The notes under the pieces are model-generated. The model saw only the letters and a program-made list of their open reading frames with translations, was not told the origin of the DNA and ran no database searches. Position numbers and translations under genes: made by a program. A stretch of DNA of 54,349 nt from Trueperaceae bacterium (lineage in GTDB: Bacteria; Deinococcota; Deinococci; Deinococcales; Trueperaceae), in assembly GCA_036381035.1 (NCBI GenBank), contig DASVDQ010000084.1, forward strand, positions 1 through 54,349, in the 5' to 3' direction. Positions 16,319 to 24,525 of the stretch are shown one piece after another; positions within the stretch are counted from its first letter, which is position 1, and each line of letters begins with the position of its first letter.

Positions 16319-17820
16319 GCCGCGGCGAGCCGCGACGGGGGAGCTCGAGCGGCCTCCGCCGACCGAGCCGCGCGGACCTGGGACGCCTCGACGAGGCGCT
16401 GCGGTCGCTGGCCGAGCGCACGGGCGCTCCCGGCCTGGCCGTCACGCTCTTCACCCGCGACGAGGTGCTCTACGAGGCGGGCATCGGCCACCGCGACCGC
16501 GAGGCCCGCGCGCCCATCGACGCCGACACGATCTGCGGCATCGCCTCGGTCACGAAGTCGTTCACGGCCCTCGCCGTCCAGGCGCTGGCGGCGGACGGCC
16601 TGCTGCGCCTCGACGACCCCGTGACCGAGCACCTCCCGTTCACCCTCTGGGAGCACCGACGGCCGGCCACGCTCCGCCACCTCCTCAGCCACACGAGCGG
16701 CCTGCCGCCGACGCCGACGATGACGTGGCTGCGCGCCGCGAGCCAGGCCGGGGACGCGGCAGCGTCGGCGCCCACGCTGCGCGAGGCGCTGACCACGGTG
16801 ACCGGCGGCCCGGAGGAGCTGGGGCGACGCGCCGCCGAGGTCGCGACCTTCGACGGCCTGGTCGCGTACCTGAACGCGAACGTGGAGCTCCTCGGCGAGC
16901 CGGGCGAGCTCTTCAGCTACAGCAACGACGCCTACTGCCTCCTCGGCGGGGTCGTCGAGCGCGCCTCGGGCCGGCCGCTCGAGGCGTTCCTCGCGGAGCG
17001 CGTGCTGGCGCCCCTCGGCATGACGAGGACCACGTTCGACCTGGACCGGGTCATGGCCGACGCCAACGCCGCCACGCTCTACGAGCGCGACGAGGGGGGC
17101 GAGGTGCGACGCTCGCCCGCGTGGCAGACGACGGGCAGGATGCTGGGCGGCGGGATGCTCAAGTCCACGCTGCGCGACCTGCGGACCTGGGTCCGCTTCC
17201 TCATGGCGCCCGAGTCCCCCGGCGGAGACGGCCGCCCGCTCTGCGAGGCCGTCGGCGTGCCCGCCGCGTCCGTGAGGGAGATGGCCAGGGGCGAGGCGTG
17301 GTGCGGGCCCGGAGCGCGCTACGGACGCGGCCTGCGCGAGGCCCACCTCCGCGGCCTGCGCTTCGTCGGGCACAGCGGCGGGCTCAAGGGCGTCTCCAGC
17401 TACGTCGGGTGGGTGCCGGACCTCGGCGTCGGCGCCGTCGTGCTGACGAACCTGGGCGGCCTGCCCAGCGAGAAGGCCTTCACGACCGCCATCGGGGCGT
17501 ACGCGGGACTGCCGCCCGACGCCGCCGCCTACGAGCCCGCGCCGTACGAGGCCGCGCCGCACGAGGTCGAGGAGGTCCTCGGCAGCTACGCCTCGGGCGA
17601 GCCCTACGGCCGGCTGCGCCTCTTCGAGGACGCGGCCGGCGCGCTGCGCGCCGCGGTGGGCTTCCCCGCGGTCGAGGTGCCGGCCTTCATGGCCGGCCCG
17701 AGCGAGGTCGCGCTGCGCTACCCCGAGTACGACGCTCCCGTCACCCTGCTCCGGAGGGACGGCCGCGTGTGGGCGGCTCATCACGGGTCGAGGGTGCTCG
17801 AGAGAGTACGCTCCGCCTAA
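16315..17820 (+). CDS. Serine hydrolase, beta-lactamase/class C (PBP4*) family
   Basis: 501 residues from the GTG at 16315, which overlaps the permease stop. The catalytic motifs are S78-V-T-K81 (SxxK), Y-S-N in LFSYSNDAY, and HSGG in VGHSGGLKG. There is no signal peptide, so the enzyme is probably cytosolic; a C-terminal extension of about 100 residues forms a lipocalin-like strand set. Relatives act as D-amino-acid amidases, esterases or peptidoglycan-fragment hydrolases, and a homologous fold (YbbE/AmlB) belongs to the MurNAc locus of Bacillus. Translational coupling to the transporter suggests it processes the imported substrate. Confidence 0.88.
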   Translation: MSRGEPRRGSSSGLRRPSRADLGRLDEALRSLAERTGAPGLAVTLFTRDEVLYEAGIGHRDREARAPIDADTICGIASVTKSFTALAVQALAADGLLRLDDPVTEHLPFTLWEHRRPATLRHLLSHTSGLPPTPTMTWLRAASQAGDAAASAPTLREALTTVTGGPEELGRRAAEVATFDGLVAYLNANVELLGEPGELFSYSNDAYCLLGGVVERASGRPLEAFLAERVLAPLGMTRTTFDLDRVMADANAATLYERDEGGEVRRSPAWQTTGRMLGGGMLKSTLRDLRTWVRFLMAPESPGGDGRPLCEAVGVPAASVREMARGEAWCGPGARYGRGLREAHLRGLRFVGHSGGLKGVSSYVGWVPDLGVGAVVLTNLGGLPSEKAFTTAIGAYAGLPPDAAAYEPAPYEAAPHEVEEVLGSYASGEPYGRLRLFEDAAGALRAAVGFPAVEVPAFMAGPSEVALRYPEYDAPVTLLRRDGRVWAAHHGSRVLERVRSA

Positions 17821-17925
17821 CGCACAGCCTCATCGAATCGGGATGAAAGCGGGAGTATCCGGAACCTTTCGTCGAGGACCGGGGGTATCGTCAGTCTAGA
17901 TCGACCTCTACCTGGGGGGCTGAGC

Positions 17926-19320
17926 ATGGAACTTCCTGCAGGCGTCGTGTCGGGCGAGGCGGCCCGGCTGATTCCCGTGGTCGCCGACAGCAGTCGTGAG
18001 GTCAGGGCCACGTCCGTCCTGTTGGCCGCGCTTCAGTCGGTACCGACATTCGCCAAGGCACTACTGGCGACGATCGGCCAGTCGGTATCCAGCCGGTCCG
18101 TGCTGCTCGGGTACACGGAGACGAAGTTCCAGACGAAGGATTCAGAGCCCGACTGCAGGCCCGACGGCTATCTGCTGCTCATGCGTGGCGGCAAGGTCAA
18201 GTGGTCGGCCCTCGTCGAAGCGAAGATCGGTAGGGCCGAGCTCGACGAAGAGCAGCTCAGGCGCTACGTCGCGCTGGCCAAAGCCCAGCAGATTCCCGCT
18301 GTCATCACGATCTCCAACCAGTTCGTGGCGCTGCCGACGCACCACCCAGTGCGGTTGCCCAAGAGCATGGTGCGACACGTGCAGCTCCTCCACTGGTCCT
18401 GGATGCACATCCTCACGGAGGCTCTGCTGCTCGTCGACTCCGACGACCTGGAGAACCCCGCCGAGAGGTTCATCCTGTCCGAGACCATCCGCTACTTCTC
18501 GCACCCGTCGGTAGGGGCTTCGACACACGACCAGATGAATCCCGAGTGGCGCGAGCTCGTGGCCCGGGTGCAGGCGGGGGCGCCGTTGTCGAGGCCGAGC
18601 GACATGGTCGTGAAGACCGTGGAGGGCTGGCATCAGGAATCGAGGGATCTGGCGTTGCTCCTCACCCGCCAGTTGGGGCAGGCCGTGGCGTTGAAGCTAA
18701 GTCGCAAGGAGCAGCGTGACCCAGCTTTCCGCCTCAAGGAGGACGCCGAGCGCCTCGTCTCGGCGTACAAGCTCGAGACCGCCTTCGCGGTTCCCAATGC
18801 CGCTGCGCCCATATCGATGAGATGCGACCTGCGGCGCCGAACCATAGAGGTCGCCATGAACCTGGATGCTCCTTCAGACAGGCAGCGGGCGAGCAGCAGG
18901 ATCAACTGGCTCCTGAGACAGCTGAGCAAGACGGACCCCGATGGCTTCCACGTACGTACACACTGGCCGGGGCGCATCCCTCCCACCCAAGCGCCGCTGG
19001 CCGCCGTGAGGGCTGACGCCACGCTGCTGCTGCCGGAGGGGGTCACCGCCTTGCCAAGCTCGTTCGACGTGGTCCTGATCAGGGACCTCGCCGGCAAGTT
19101 CAGCGGGCGCCGGACGTTCCTAGAGGAGCTGGAGCAGGCACTGCCGTACTTCTATCAGCAGGTGGGTCAGCACCTGCGCGCTTACGCTCCCAAGCCGCCG
19201 CGAGCACCCGAAGCGCCCGGATCTCAAGACGATGCGGAGGACAGTACGGAGGGGCCCGCGGGCGCGGACGAAACCTCAGCACCAGAGCGATCCCGGTACT
19301 CGGCTCCGGGACACGGGTAA
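17926..19320 (+). CDS. Uncharacterised PD-(D/E)XK nuclease-like protein
   Basis: 464 residues. A PD-(D/E)XK core is seen near the N-terminus: E65 in YTETKF, D80 in RPDGYLLLM, E98-A-K100 in ALVEAKIG, and the helix Q110-L-R-R-Y114, with the following strand PAVITISN. The remaining 330 residues match nothing I know; the C-terminus (about 425-464) is acidic and Pro/Ser-rich, probably disordered. Local G+C is about 60 percent against over 70 in neighbours, with more varied codons, which suggests later acquisition. A single gene, convergent with the SARP-type regulator. A role in phage defence or stress is possible but unproven. Start ATG at 17926 behind GGGGGG. Confidence 0.7.
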   Translation: MELPAGVVSGEAARLIPVVADSSREVRATSVLLAALQSVPTFAKALLATIGQSVSSRSVLLGYTETKFQTKDSEPDCRPDGYLLLMRGGKVKWSALVEAKIGRAELDEEQLRRYVALAKAQQIPAVITISNQFVALPTHHPVRLPKSMVRHVQLLHWSWMHILTEALLLVDSDDLENPAERFILSETIRYFSHPSVGASTHDQMNPEWRELVARVQAGAPLSRPSDMVVKTVEGWHQESRDLALLLTRQLGQAVALKLSRKEQRDPAFRLKEDAERLVSAYKLETAFAVPNAAAPISMRCDLRRRTIEVAMNLDAPSDRQRASSRINWLLRQLSKTDPDGFHVRTHWPGRIPPTQAPLAAVRADATLLLPEGVTALPSSFDVVLIRDLAGKFSGRRTFLEELEQALPYFYQQVGQHLRAYAPKPPRAPEAPGSQDDAEDSTEGPAGADETSAPERSRYSAPGHG

Positions 19321-19358
19321 GACCCCCGTCACTTGCCTGCCGTTCCGCCAGGACGCGT

Positions 19359-22300
19359 TCAGGAAGCTGTTTCCCCGAAGGACGGCGCCCGACCCACCGC
19401 CGCCACCACGCGGTGGTAGTCGGCGGCGAGCTCGCGGCCGGCGGCGCTCCTGTCGGGACCCACGCGGGCGCGCGCCGCGGCGGCCTCGTCGAGGAGCCGC
19501 GACGCCGCGGCGGCGTCGCCCAGCTCGAACCGCGCCACGACCCGGCCCTCTAGCGCCGTGGCGACGAGGAGCGGCAGCGGCAGGGCGCGCGCGACCTCCA
19601 GGGCCGCGACGAAGCTCGCGTCCGCCGCGGACGCCCGGCCCCGCGCCAGGTGGAAGCGGCCCAGCGCCAGCTGGGTCTCGGCCAGGCCCCTGGGGTCGCC
19701 GAGCTCCCGCGACAGGGACGCGCTGCGCTCGAAGGCGACCAGGGCGGCCTCGTCGCCGAGGGCCGCCTTCACGGACCCGAGCTGCCGCAGGCAGTCGACC
19801 TCGCGCCAACGCATCCTCAGCTGGACGGCCAGCGAGAGGCACTCCTCGGCGAGGGGCAGCGCCGCCTCCGGCCTGCCTGCCTCCAGCTCGGCCTCGGCCA
19901 GGTAGCCGAGCGCGTGGCACAGCAGCGCCACGTCGCCCTGCTCGCGGTAGATGGCCGCGCTCTCCTCGTGGTGGCGCCGCGCCCCGGTCGGGTCGCCGGA
20001 GCGCCGGGCCACGATGCCGAGGCAGTCGTGCGCCATGGCCTCGCCCCGGCGGGAGCCCGCCTCGCGGTAAGCGGCCAGGGCGCGCGAGTAGGTGCCGCGC
20101 GCGAGGTCGAGGTCGCCACGGTCGAGGTAGCGGTTGCCGAGGTTCTTGAGAGCGTCGGCGACCCCGACGTCGGCCCGCACCGCGCGGTAGAGGTCGCGGG
20201 CGCGCTCGAGCGCGGCGATCGACTCGTCGAGCTCGCCGGCCTCGTTGAGCACCGACGACAGCACGAACATGGCCCGGGCCTCCTCGGCGGGAGAGACGTG
20301 CCGGCGGGCGAGCTCGGCGGACCTCTCGGCTAGGCGCCGCGCCTGCCGCAGGTCGCCGAGCGACAGGCGGAGCTCCGCCAGCGACGTCCCGGCCCACGCC
20401 CTCAGCTGCGGGTCGGCGTGCCGGCCGAGGCGCGCGTACGCGTCCGTGAGGTGGCGCTCGGCCTCGTCCGTGAGCCCCATGCGCCGCGCCAGCGTGCCCA
20501 GCAATAGCTCGACCTCGGCGCGCGCCGAGGCGCGTCCGCCGGCCATGGACAGGACCTCGCCGAGGGCTCGGTGACCGGCCTCGTACGGCCCCTCCTCCAG
20601 GTGGTGACGGCCCAAGGCGGCGGCGAGGCGCAGGGCGCTCTCCACGTCGCCCGCCTCGCGCAGGGTCGCCAGCGCCGCCAGCATGTCGTCGCGGTCGGCC
20701 GCCAGTCCGCGGTCGGTGTCCGGCGCCGCCTGCGCCAGCCGGCAGAAGTACCTGGCGTGGGCGAGCGCGGCGTCCCGCGGCGGCCCGCCACGACCTCCCC
20801 GCTCCGCGGCGAAGCGCCTGACCACGGGGTGGAGGCGGAAGCGTCCGTCCCTCTCGGGGGTCACCAGCGACCTCTCGACGAGCCCGGCGAGGACCGCCGG
20901 GAACGCCCCGGCGACCGCCTCGGCGGCGGCCGCCGTGAAGGCGCCGCTGAAGAGGCTCAGCGACGCCAGGGCCGCGCGCTCGGCGTCCGAGCACTGCTCC
21001 CAGGCCTGGTCGAGCGTCGCCCGCAGACGAGAGCCGGCGGGACCGCGTTCCAGCAGCTCGTCGTCGCGCTCGAGCCGCTCGGCGATCACCGCCAGCGGCA
21101 GGCTCCGCGCCCAGGCCGCGGCGACCTCGATGGCCAGCGGCGAGCCGCCCACCGCCCGGCAGACGCGAGCGACGGTCTCCAGGTCGTCCTCGCCCAGCTC
21201 CAGGCGCGGGGCGATGCGCCTGGCGCGGCGCAGGAACAGGAGCACGGCGTCGTCGGGCTCGCCTCCCGGCGCGTCCAGGCCCAGCCCTCCCAGCGGGTAG
21301 ACGCGCTCCCAGTCCGCGCCCAGCGGGACCCGCGAGGTGACGAGGACCCGGCACTCCGGGGAGGTCGCCAGCAGGGAGGTGAGGAAGGGGACGACGTCCA
21401 GGCGCTCCGCGCCGTCCAGGACCACCAGCGTGGGCCGGCGGTCGAGCCTGACGCGGACCGCCGCCAGCGCCTCGGCCCGTGAACGAGCCTCCAGGCCCAG
21501 CGCCGCCGCCAGGGCGGAGGGCACGGCGTCGGCGTCCGCCACGGGCTCCAACGCCACCCAGGCGGTGCCGCCCGGCAGCCGGTCCGCCGCGGCCTCCGCG
21601 ACCAGGCGCGCCACCGTCGTCTTGCCGTTGCCGCCGAGGCCCGTGATCGTGAGCTGGCGGCCCTCGTCCCCCAGCAGGAGCGCCAGGACCTCGGCCACCT
21701 CCTCCTCGCGTCCGACCACCTCGTCCGGGGCGAGGTCCCGGCCGTAGACCGCGCCGACCTCGAGCGCTCGACCCCCGCCGACCTCGAGCTCTCGCCCCAC
21801 CGCCTCGCCCCGCCGTCCAGCGGACGCGGGCGCCGGCTCGCCCACGGTGCCGACATGGGGCGACGCGCCGCGTCCGCCGCCGGCCAGCGCCTCCATGAGC
21901 CGCTCGACACGGGCGCTCGGCAGCATGCCCAGCTCGCGGCGCAGGGTCTCCTCGAACCCCCTCAGTACGCCGAGCGCCGCCGCGTGGCGCCCGGCCGCGG
22001 CCAGGCTCTCGGCCCGCATCAGCGCGGCCGGCTCGTCGAGCGGGTCGTCGGCGACGAGGTCGCCGAGCACGAGCTCGGCCCCGTGGGCGTCGCCCTCCTG
22101 GGTCAGCTCGGCGGCGCGGGCCAGGACGGCGCGACGCCACTCGCTGCGCAGCCGCTCGCGCTCGTGGCGCAGCCACTCGCCGAGCTCGGGGGACGAGTCG
22201 GCGTCGAGGCCGGCGAGCAGGTGCCCCTGGTAGAGGGCCAGCGCGGCGCGCCAGTCCCTGGCCCTGACCGCCGCCTCGAACCTGGCCACGTCGGTGTCCG

Positions 22301-22622
22301 CGCGCCAGCGCAGGCGGACGGGGGTGCTCTCCAGGTCGTCGGTCCAGCCGAGGGCGCGCGTCCGCTTGAGGAGCTGCCTGAGCGCGTGCCGCGCCTCGGC
22401 GTCGGTCCTGTCGGGCCAGAAGCCGAAGGCGACCTCCTCGCGGGGCAGCCAGTCGCCCGCCAGGGCGAGCCGCGCGAGCAGCAGGAAGCGCTTGTCGGGT
22501 GCGAAGGGCAGGGCCTCCCGGCCCGCCGGGTAGGCCACGGGCCGGCCGAGGAGCTGCACGCGTGTCGTTCCCGCGGTCCCCGGGTTCGCGTGGCCCCGAG
22601 GCGCGGTCGTCGCGGGGGGCAC
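19359..22622 (-). CDS. SARP-type regulator with BTAD, STAND NTPase and TPR domains
   Basis: 1087 residues. Order: winged helix of the OmpR/SARP type (about 20-105), bacterial transcriptional activator domain (about 110-245), linker, NB-ARC-like ATPase (about 295-560) with P-loop GLGGNGKTT (328-336) and Walker B LVVLDGAE (399-406), a winged-helix-like part with LHPVVRRFAAERG, then TPR-like repeats from about 640 to the end. AfsR-like proteins of this design bind DNA and activate transcription when a ligand or partner releases the NTPase. The GTG start at 22622 follows TAGCAT by 6 nt. The divergent lipoprotein operon, 94 bases away, is the nearest candidate target. Confidence 0.9.
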   Translation of the reverse strand: MPPATTAPRGHANPGTAGTTRVQLLGRPVAYPAGREALPFAPDKRFLLLARLALAGDWLPREEVAFGFWPDRTDAEARHALRQLLKRTRALGWTDDLESTPVRLRWRADTDVARFEAAVRARDWRAALALYQGHLLAGLDADSSPELGEWLRHERERLRSEWRRAVLARAAELTQEGDAHGAELVLGDLVADDPLDEPAALMRAESLAAAGRHAAALGVLRGFEETLRRELGMLPSARVERLMEALAGGGRGASPHVGTVGEPAPASAGRRGEAVGRELEVGGGRALEVGAVYGRDLAPDEVVGREEEVAEVLALLLGDEGRQLTITGLGGNGKTTVARLVAEAAADRLPGGTAWVALEPVADADAVPSALAAALGLEARSRAEALAAVRVRLDRRPTLVVLDGAERLDVVPFLTSLLATSPECRVLVTSRVPLGADWERVYPLGGLGLDAPGGEPDDAVLLFLRRARRIAPRLELGEDDLETVARVCRAVGGSPLAIEVAAAWARSLPLAVIAERLERDDELLERGPAGSRLRATLDQAWEQCSDAERAALASLSLFSGAFTAAAAEAVAGAFPAVLAGLVERSLVTPERDGRFRLHPVVRRFAAERGGRGGPPRDAALAHARYFCRLAQAAPDTDRGLAADRDDMLAALATLREAGDVESALRLAAALGRHHLEEGPYEAGHRALGEVLSMAGGRASARAEVELLLGTLARRMGLTDEAERHLTDAYARLGRHADPQLRAWAGTSLAELRLSLGDLRQARRLAERSAELARRHVSPAEEARAMFVLSSVLNEAGELDESIAALERARDLYRAVRADVGVADALKNLGNRYLDRGDLDLARGTYSRALAAYREAGSRRGEAMAHDCLGIVARRSGDPTGARRHHEESAAIYREQGDVALLCHALGYLAEAELEAGRPEAALPLAEECLSLAVQLRMRWREVDCLRQLGSVKAALGDEAALVAFERSASLSRELGDPRGLAETQLALGRFHLARGRASAADASFVAALEVARALPLPLLVATALEGRVVARFELGDAAAASRLLDEAAAARARVGPDRSAAGRELAADYHRVVAAVGRAPSFGETAS

Positions 22623-22628
22623 GTCCCG

Positions 22629-22634
22629 ATGCTA
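22629..22634 (-). promoter_or_regulatory. -10 element TAGCAT, leaderless start of the SARP gene
   Basis: Minus-strand TAGCAT, then six bases, then the GTG start: the same arrangement as upstream of the Rrf2 gene. Confidence 0.5.
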
Positions 22635-22716
22635 GCGCCCGCCCGCGACACGGCCGCGACACGGCGAACGCCCCAGCATCCGTCAGGCAGCGGGGGGGTC
22701 GGAGGGAGGAGGAAGG

Positions 22717-24525
22717 ATGGACGCGCAGGCTCGAGGCGTTGGGGGCGGAGGACGGGCCGGGTCCCGGGAGCGTCCGCTGCGACCTCGGGCGCCCGGAGCC
22801 GGCCCGCGTCCGCCCGGACCGCTGGACCGGCCGGAAGGACCCCGGGCCCGCTCGCCGGGACCCGGGGCGCGGCTGCCCGGCACGGCGCGCTGGGCGGCGG
22901 CGCTCTGCCTACTGGCCGCCGCCTTGGTCTCATGCGGGCAGCCCGCCCCGCCGCCCGACGGGGGCGGGGGAGGCGCCCTCGCCGTGGAGATCCTCGGGCT
23001 GCCGGCCGGGGCCGCGGCGGACGTGCGCGTCACCGGCCCTGGCGGCTACGAGCACGAGCTGACCTCGCCGGCGACGCTGAGCGCGCTGGCGGCCGGCGAG
23101 TACACGCTCGACGCCGCGGCGGTGGCCACCGCGCAGGGCGTGGCCATCCCGTCGCCCGCCTCGCAGACGGTGGAGGTCGCGGAGGGCTCCACGGCGCTGG
23201 CGCGCGTGACCTACGCGCTGCAGGACGCCAGCTACGGCGCCATCGCGGTCGACGTCAACGGCCTGCCAGCAGGCGCGGTCGCCACGTTCGACGTCGCGGG
23301 GCCGGAGGGCTTCACCGACTTCGTCAGGTCCGGCGAGGTCCTGGGCGGACTGCCGCCCGGCGAGTACCGGCTCAGCGGCAGGAGGGTCGTCGCCACCTAC
23401 GGCTACGAGCCCGCCGACGAGACGGTGACCGTGACGGTCGCGACCGGGGCGGTGGCCGAGGTGCAGGTGGCGTACGCGGCGGTGACGGGCGCCATCGCCG
23501 TGTCGATCGACGGGCTGCCTGCGGGCGTCGCGGCGGGCGTCGTCCTCTCCGGGCCCGAAGGCGATGTCGCGGTCGACGCGGCGCGGACCGTCGCCGACCT
23601 GCCCCCGGGGACGTACGACTACGCGGCGCCCGACGTGGCCACCGCCCCGGACGAGACGACCGGCCTCACGGGCTTCACCTACCAGGCGGTGCGGGCGAGC
23701 GTCGGCCCCATCGAGGTCGCGGCCGGCGAGACCGCCGAGCTCGACCTCGGCTACGAGCCCGTGACCGGCAGCCTGCTGCTGCTCGTGCGCGGGCTGCCGG
23801 CCGGCACGCCCGCGGACATCACCGTCGCCTTCCCCGGTTCGCCGGTCGTGGTCAAGGTGACCGGCACCGGGGCGCTCAACAACCTCACCTTCGAGGGAGC
23901 CGACATCGACGTCGGCAGCGTGACCGGCGACCACCTGTACGAGGCCGATCCCGTGGGCGACGTGCCCATCTCAAGCGGCGAGGTGACCGTCGTCGACGTG
24001 GAGTACCACCCGCTGACGGGCACCGTCGTCCTGCGGGCCACGGGCCTGCCCAGCGGCGTCTCCCCCGACGTGAGCCTCCTCGTGGGCGGCGTGGAGCTGG
24101 GCGGGACCATGCCGTACGAGGTGGAGCTGCGGGCCGGCACCTTCCCGGTCACGCCAGAGGACCCGGTGCAGGTGTCCGGCCAGTCGTACCAGGTCGTCCG
24201 TGGGCCCCTGTTCGTCGACGTCGTGGCCGGCGAGGTAGCCGACGTCGTCTTCGACTACGCGATCGTCGGCGACCTGACGGTCGAGATCACGGGCCTGTCC
24301 GACAGGTTCGACGGTGACGTCAGGGTCACCGGCCCGCGCGGCTTCGATAGCGGGCGCATAAGGAGCACCACGGTGTTGACAGACATACCGATAGGCGAGT
24401 ACGAGGTCGTGGCCAACGACATCTCGGTCATCTACTACGCCGACCCGCACTACCAGACCGTAGTGCTCGATGCTGACGGCGCCACCGTCACCGTGCGCTA
24501 CAGGGAGCCGGTGATCGACCCGTGA
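22717..24525 (+). CDS. Lipoprotein with six tandem regulatory-like/Ig-like repeats
   Basis: 602 residues. A long Arg/Pro/Gly-rich N-region (1-58) precedes the hydrophobic segment and lipobox LVSC with Cys73. The mature protein is almost entirely six repeats of about 75-95 residues, each opening with a strand plus GLPAG (for example VEILGLPAG, VDVNGLPAG, VSIDGLPAG, LVRGLPAG), then a VTGPEG-like turn, LPPGEY and a closing VxVxY strand. This resembles carboxypeptidase-regulatory-like or PEGA-type beta-sandwich repeats. Probably surface-anchored and binding protein or polysaccharide; function unknown. The ATG at 22717 follows GGAGGAGGAAGG; no alternative start exists before the lipobox. Confidence 0.78.
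   Translation: MDAQARGVGGGGRAGSRERPLRPRAPGAGPRPPGPLDRPEGPRARSPGPGARLPGTARWAAALCLLAAALVSCGQPAPPPDGGGGGALAVEILGLPAGAAADVRVTGPGGYEHELTSPATLSALAAGEYTLDAAAVATAQGVAIPSPASQTVEVAEGSTALARVTYALQDASYGAIAVDVNGLPAGAVATFDVAGPEGFTDFVRSGEVLGGLPPGEYRLSGRRVVATYGYEPADETVTVTVATGAVAEVQVAYAAVTGAIAVSIDGLPAGVAAGVVLSGPEGDVAVDAARTVADLPPGTYDYAAPDVATAPDETTGLTGFTYQAVRASVGPIEVAAGETAELDLGYEPVTGSLLLLVRGLPAGTPADITVAFPGSPVVVKVTGTGALNNLTFEGADIDVGSVTGDHLYEADPVGDVPISSGEVTVVDVEYHPLTGTVVLRATGLPSGVSPDVSLLVGGVELGGTMPYEVELRAGTFPVTPEDPVQVSGQSYQVVRGPLFVDVVAGEVADVVFDYAIVGDLTVEITGLSDRFDGDVRVTGPRGFDSGRIRSTTVLTDIPIGEYEVVANDISVIYYADPHYQTVVLDADGATVTVRYREPVIDP

Noticed and set aside
16725-17846. 373-codon second frame inside the serine hydrolase gene
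   Set aside because: Arg/Ala-rich shadow of the hydrolase, whose SxxK, YSN and HSG motifs fix the true frame.
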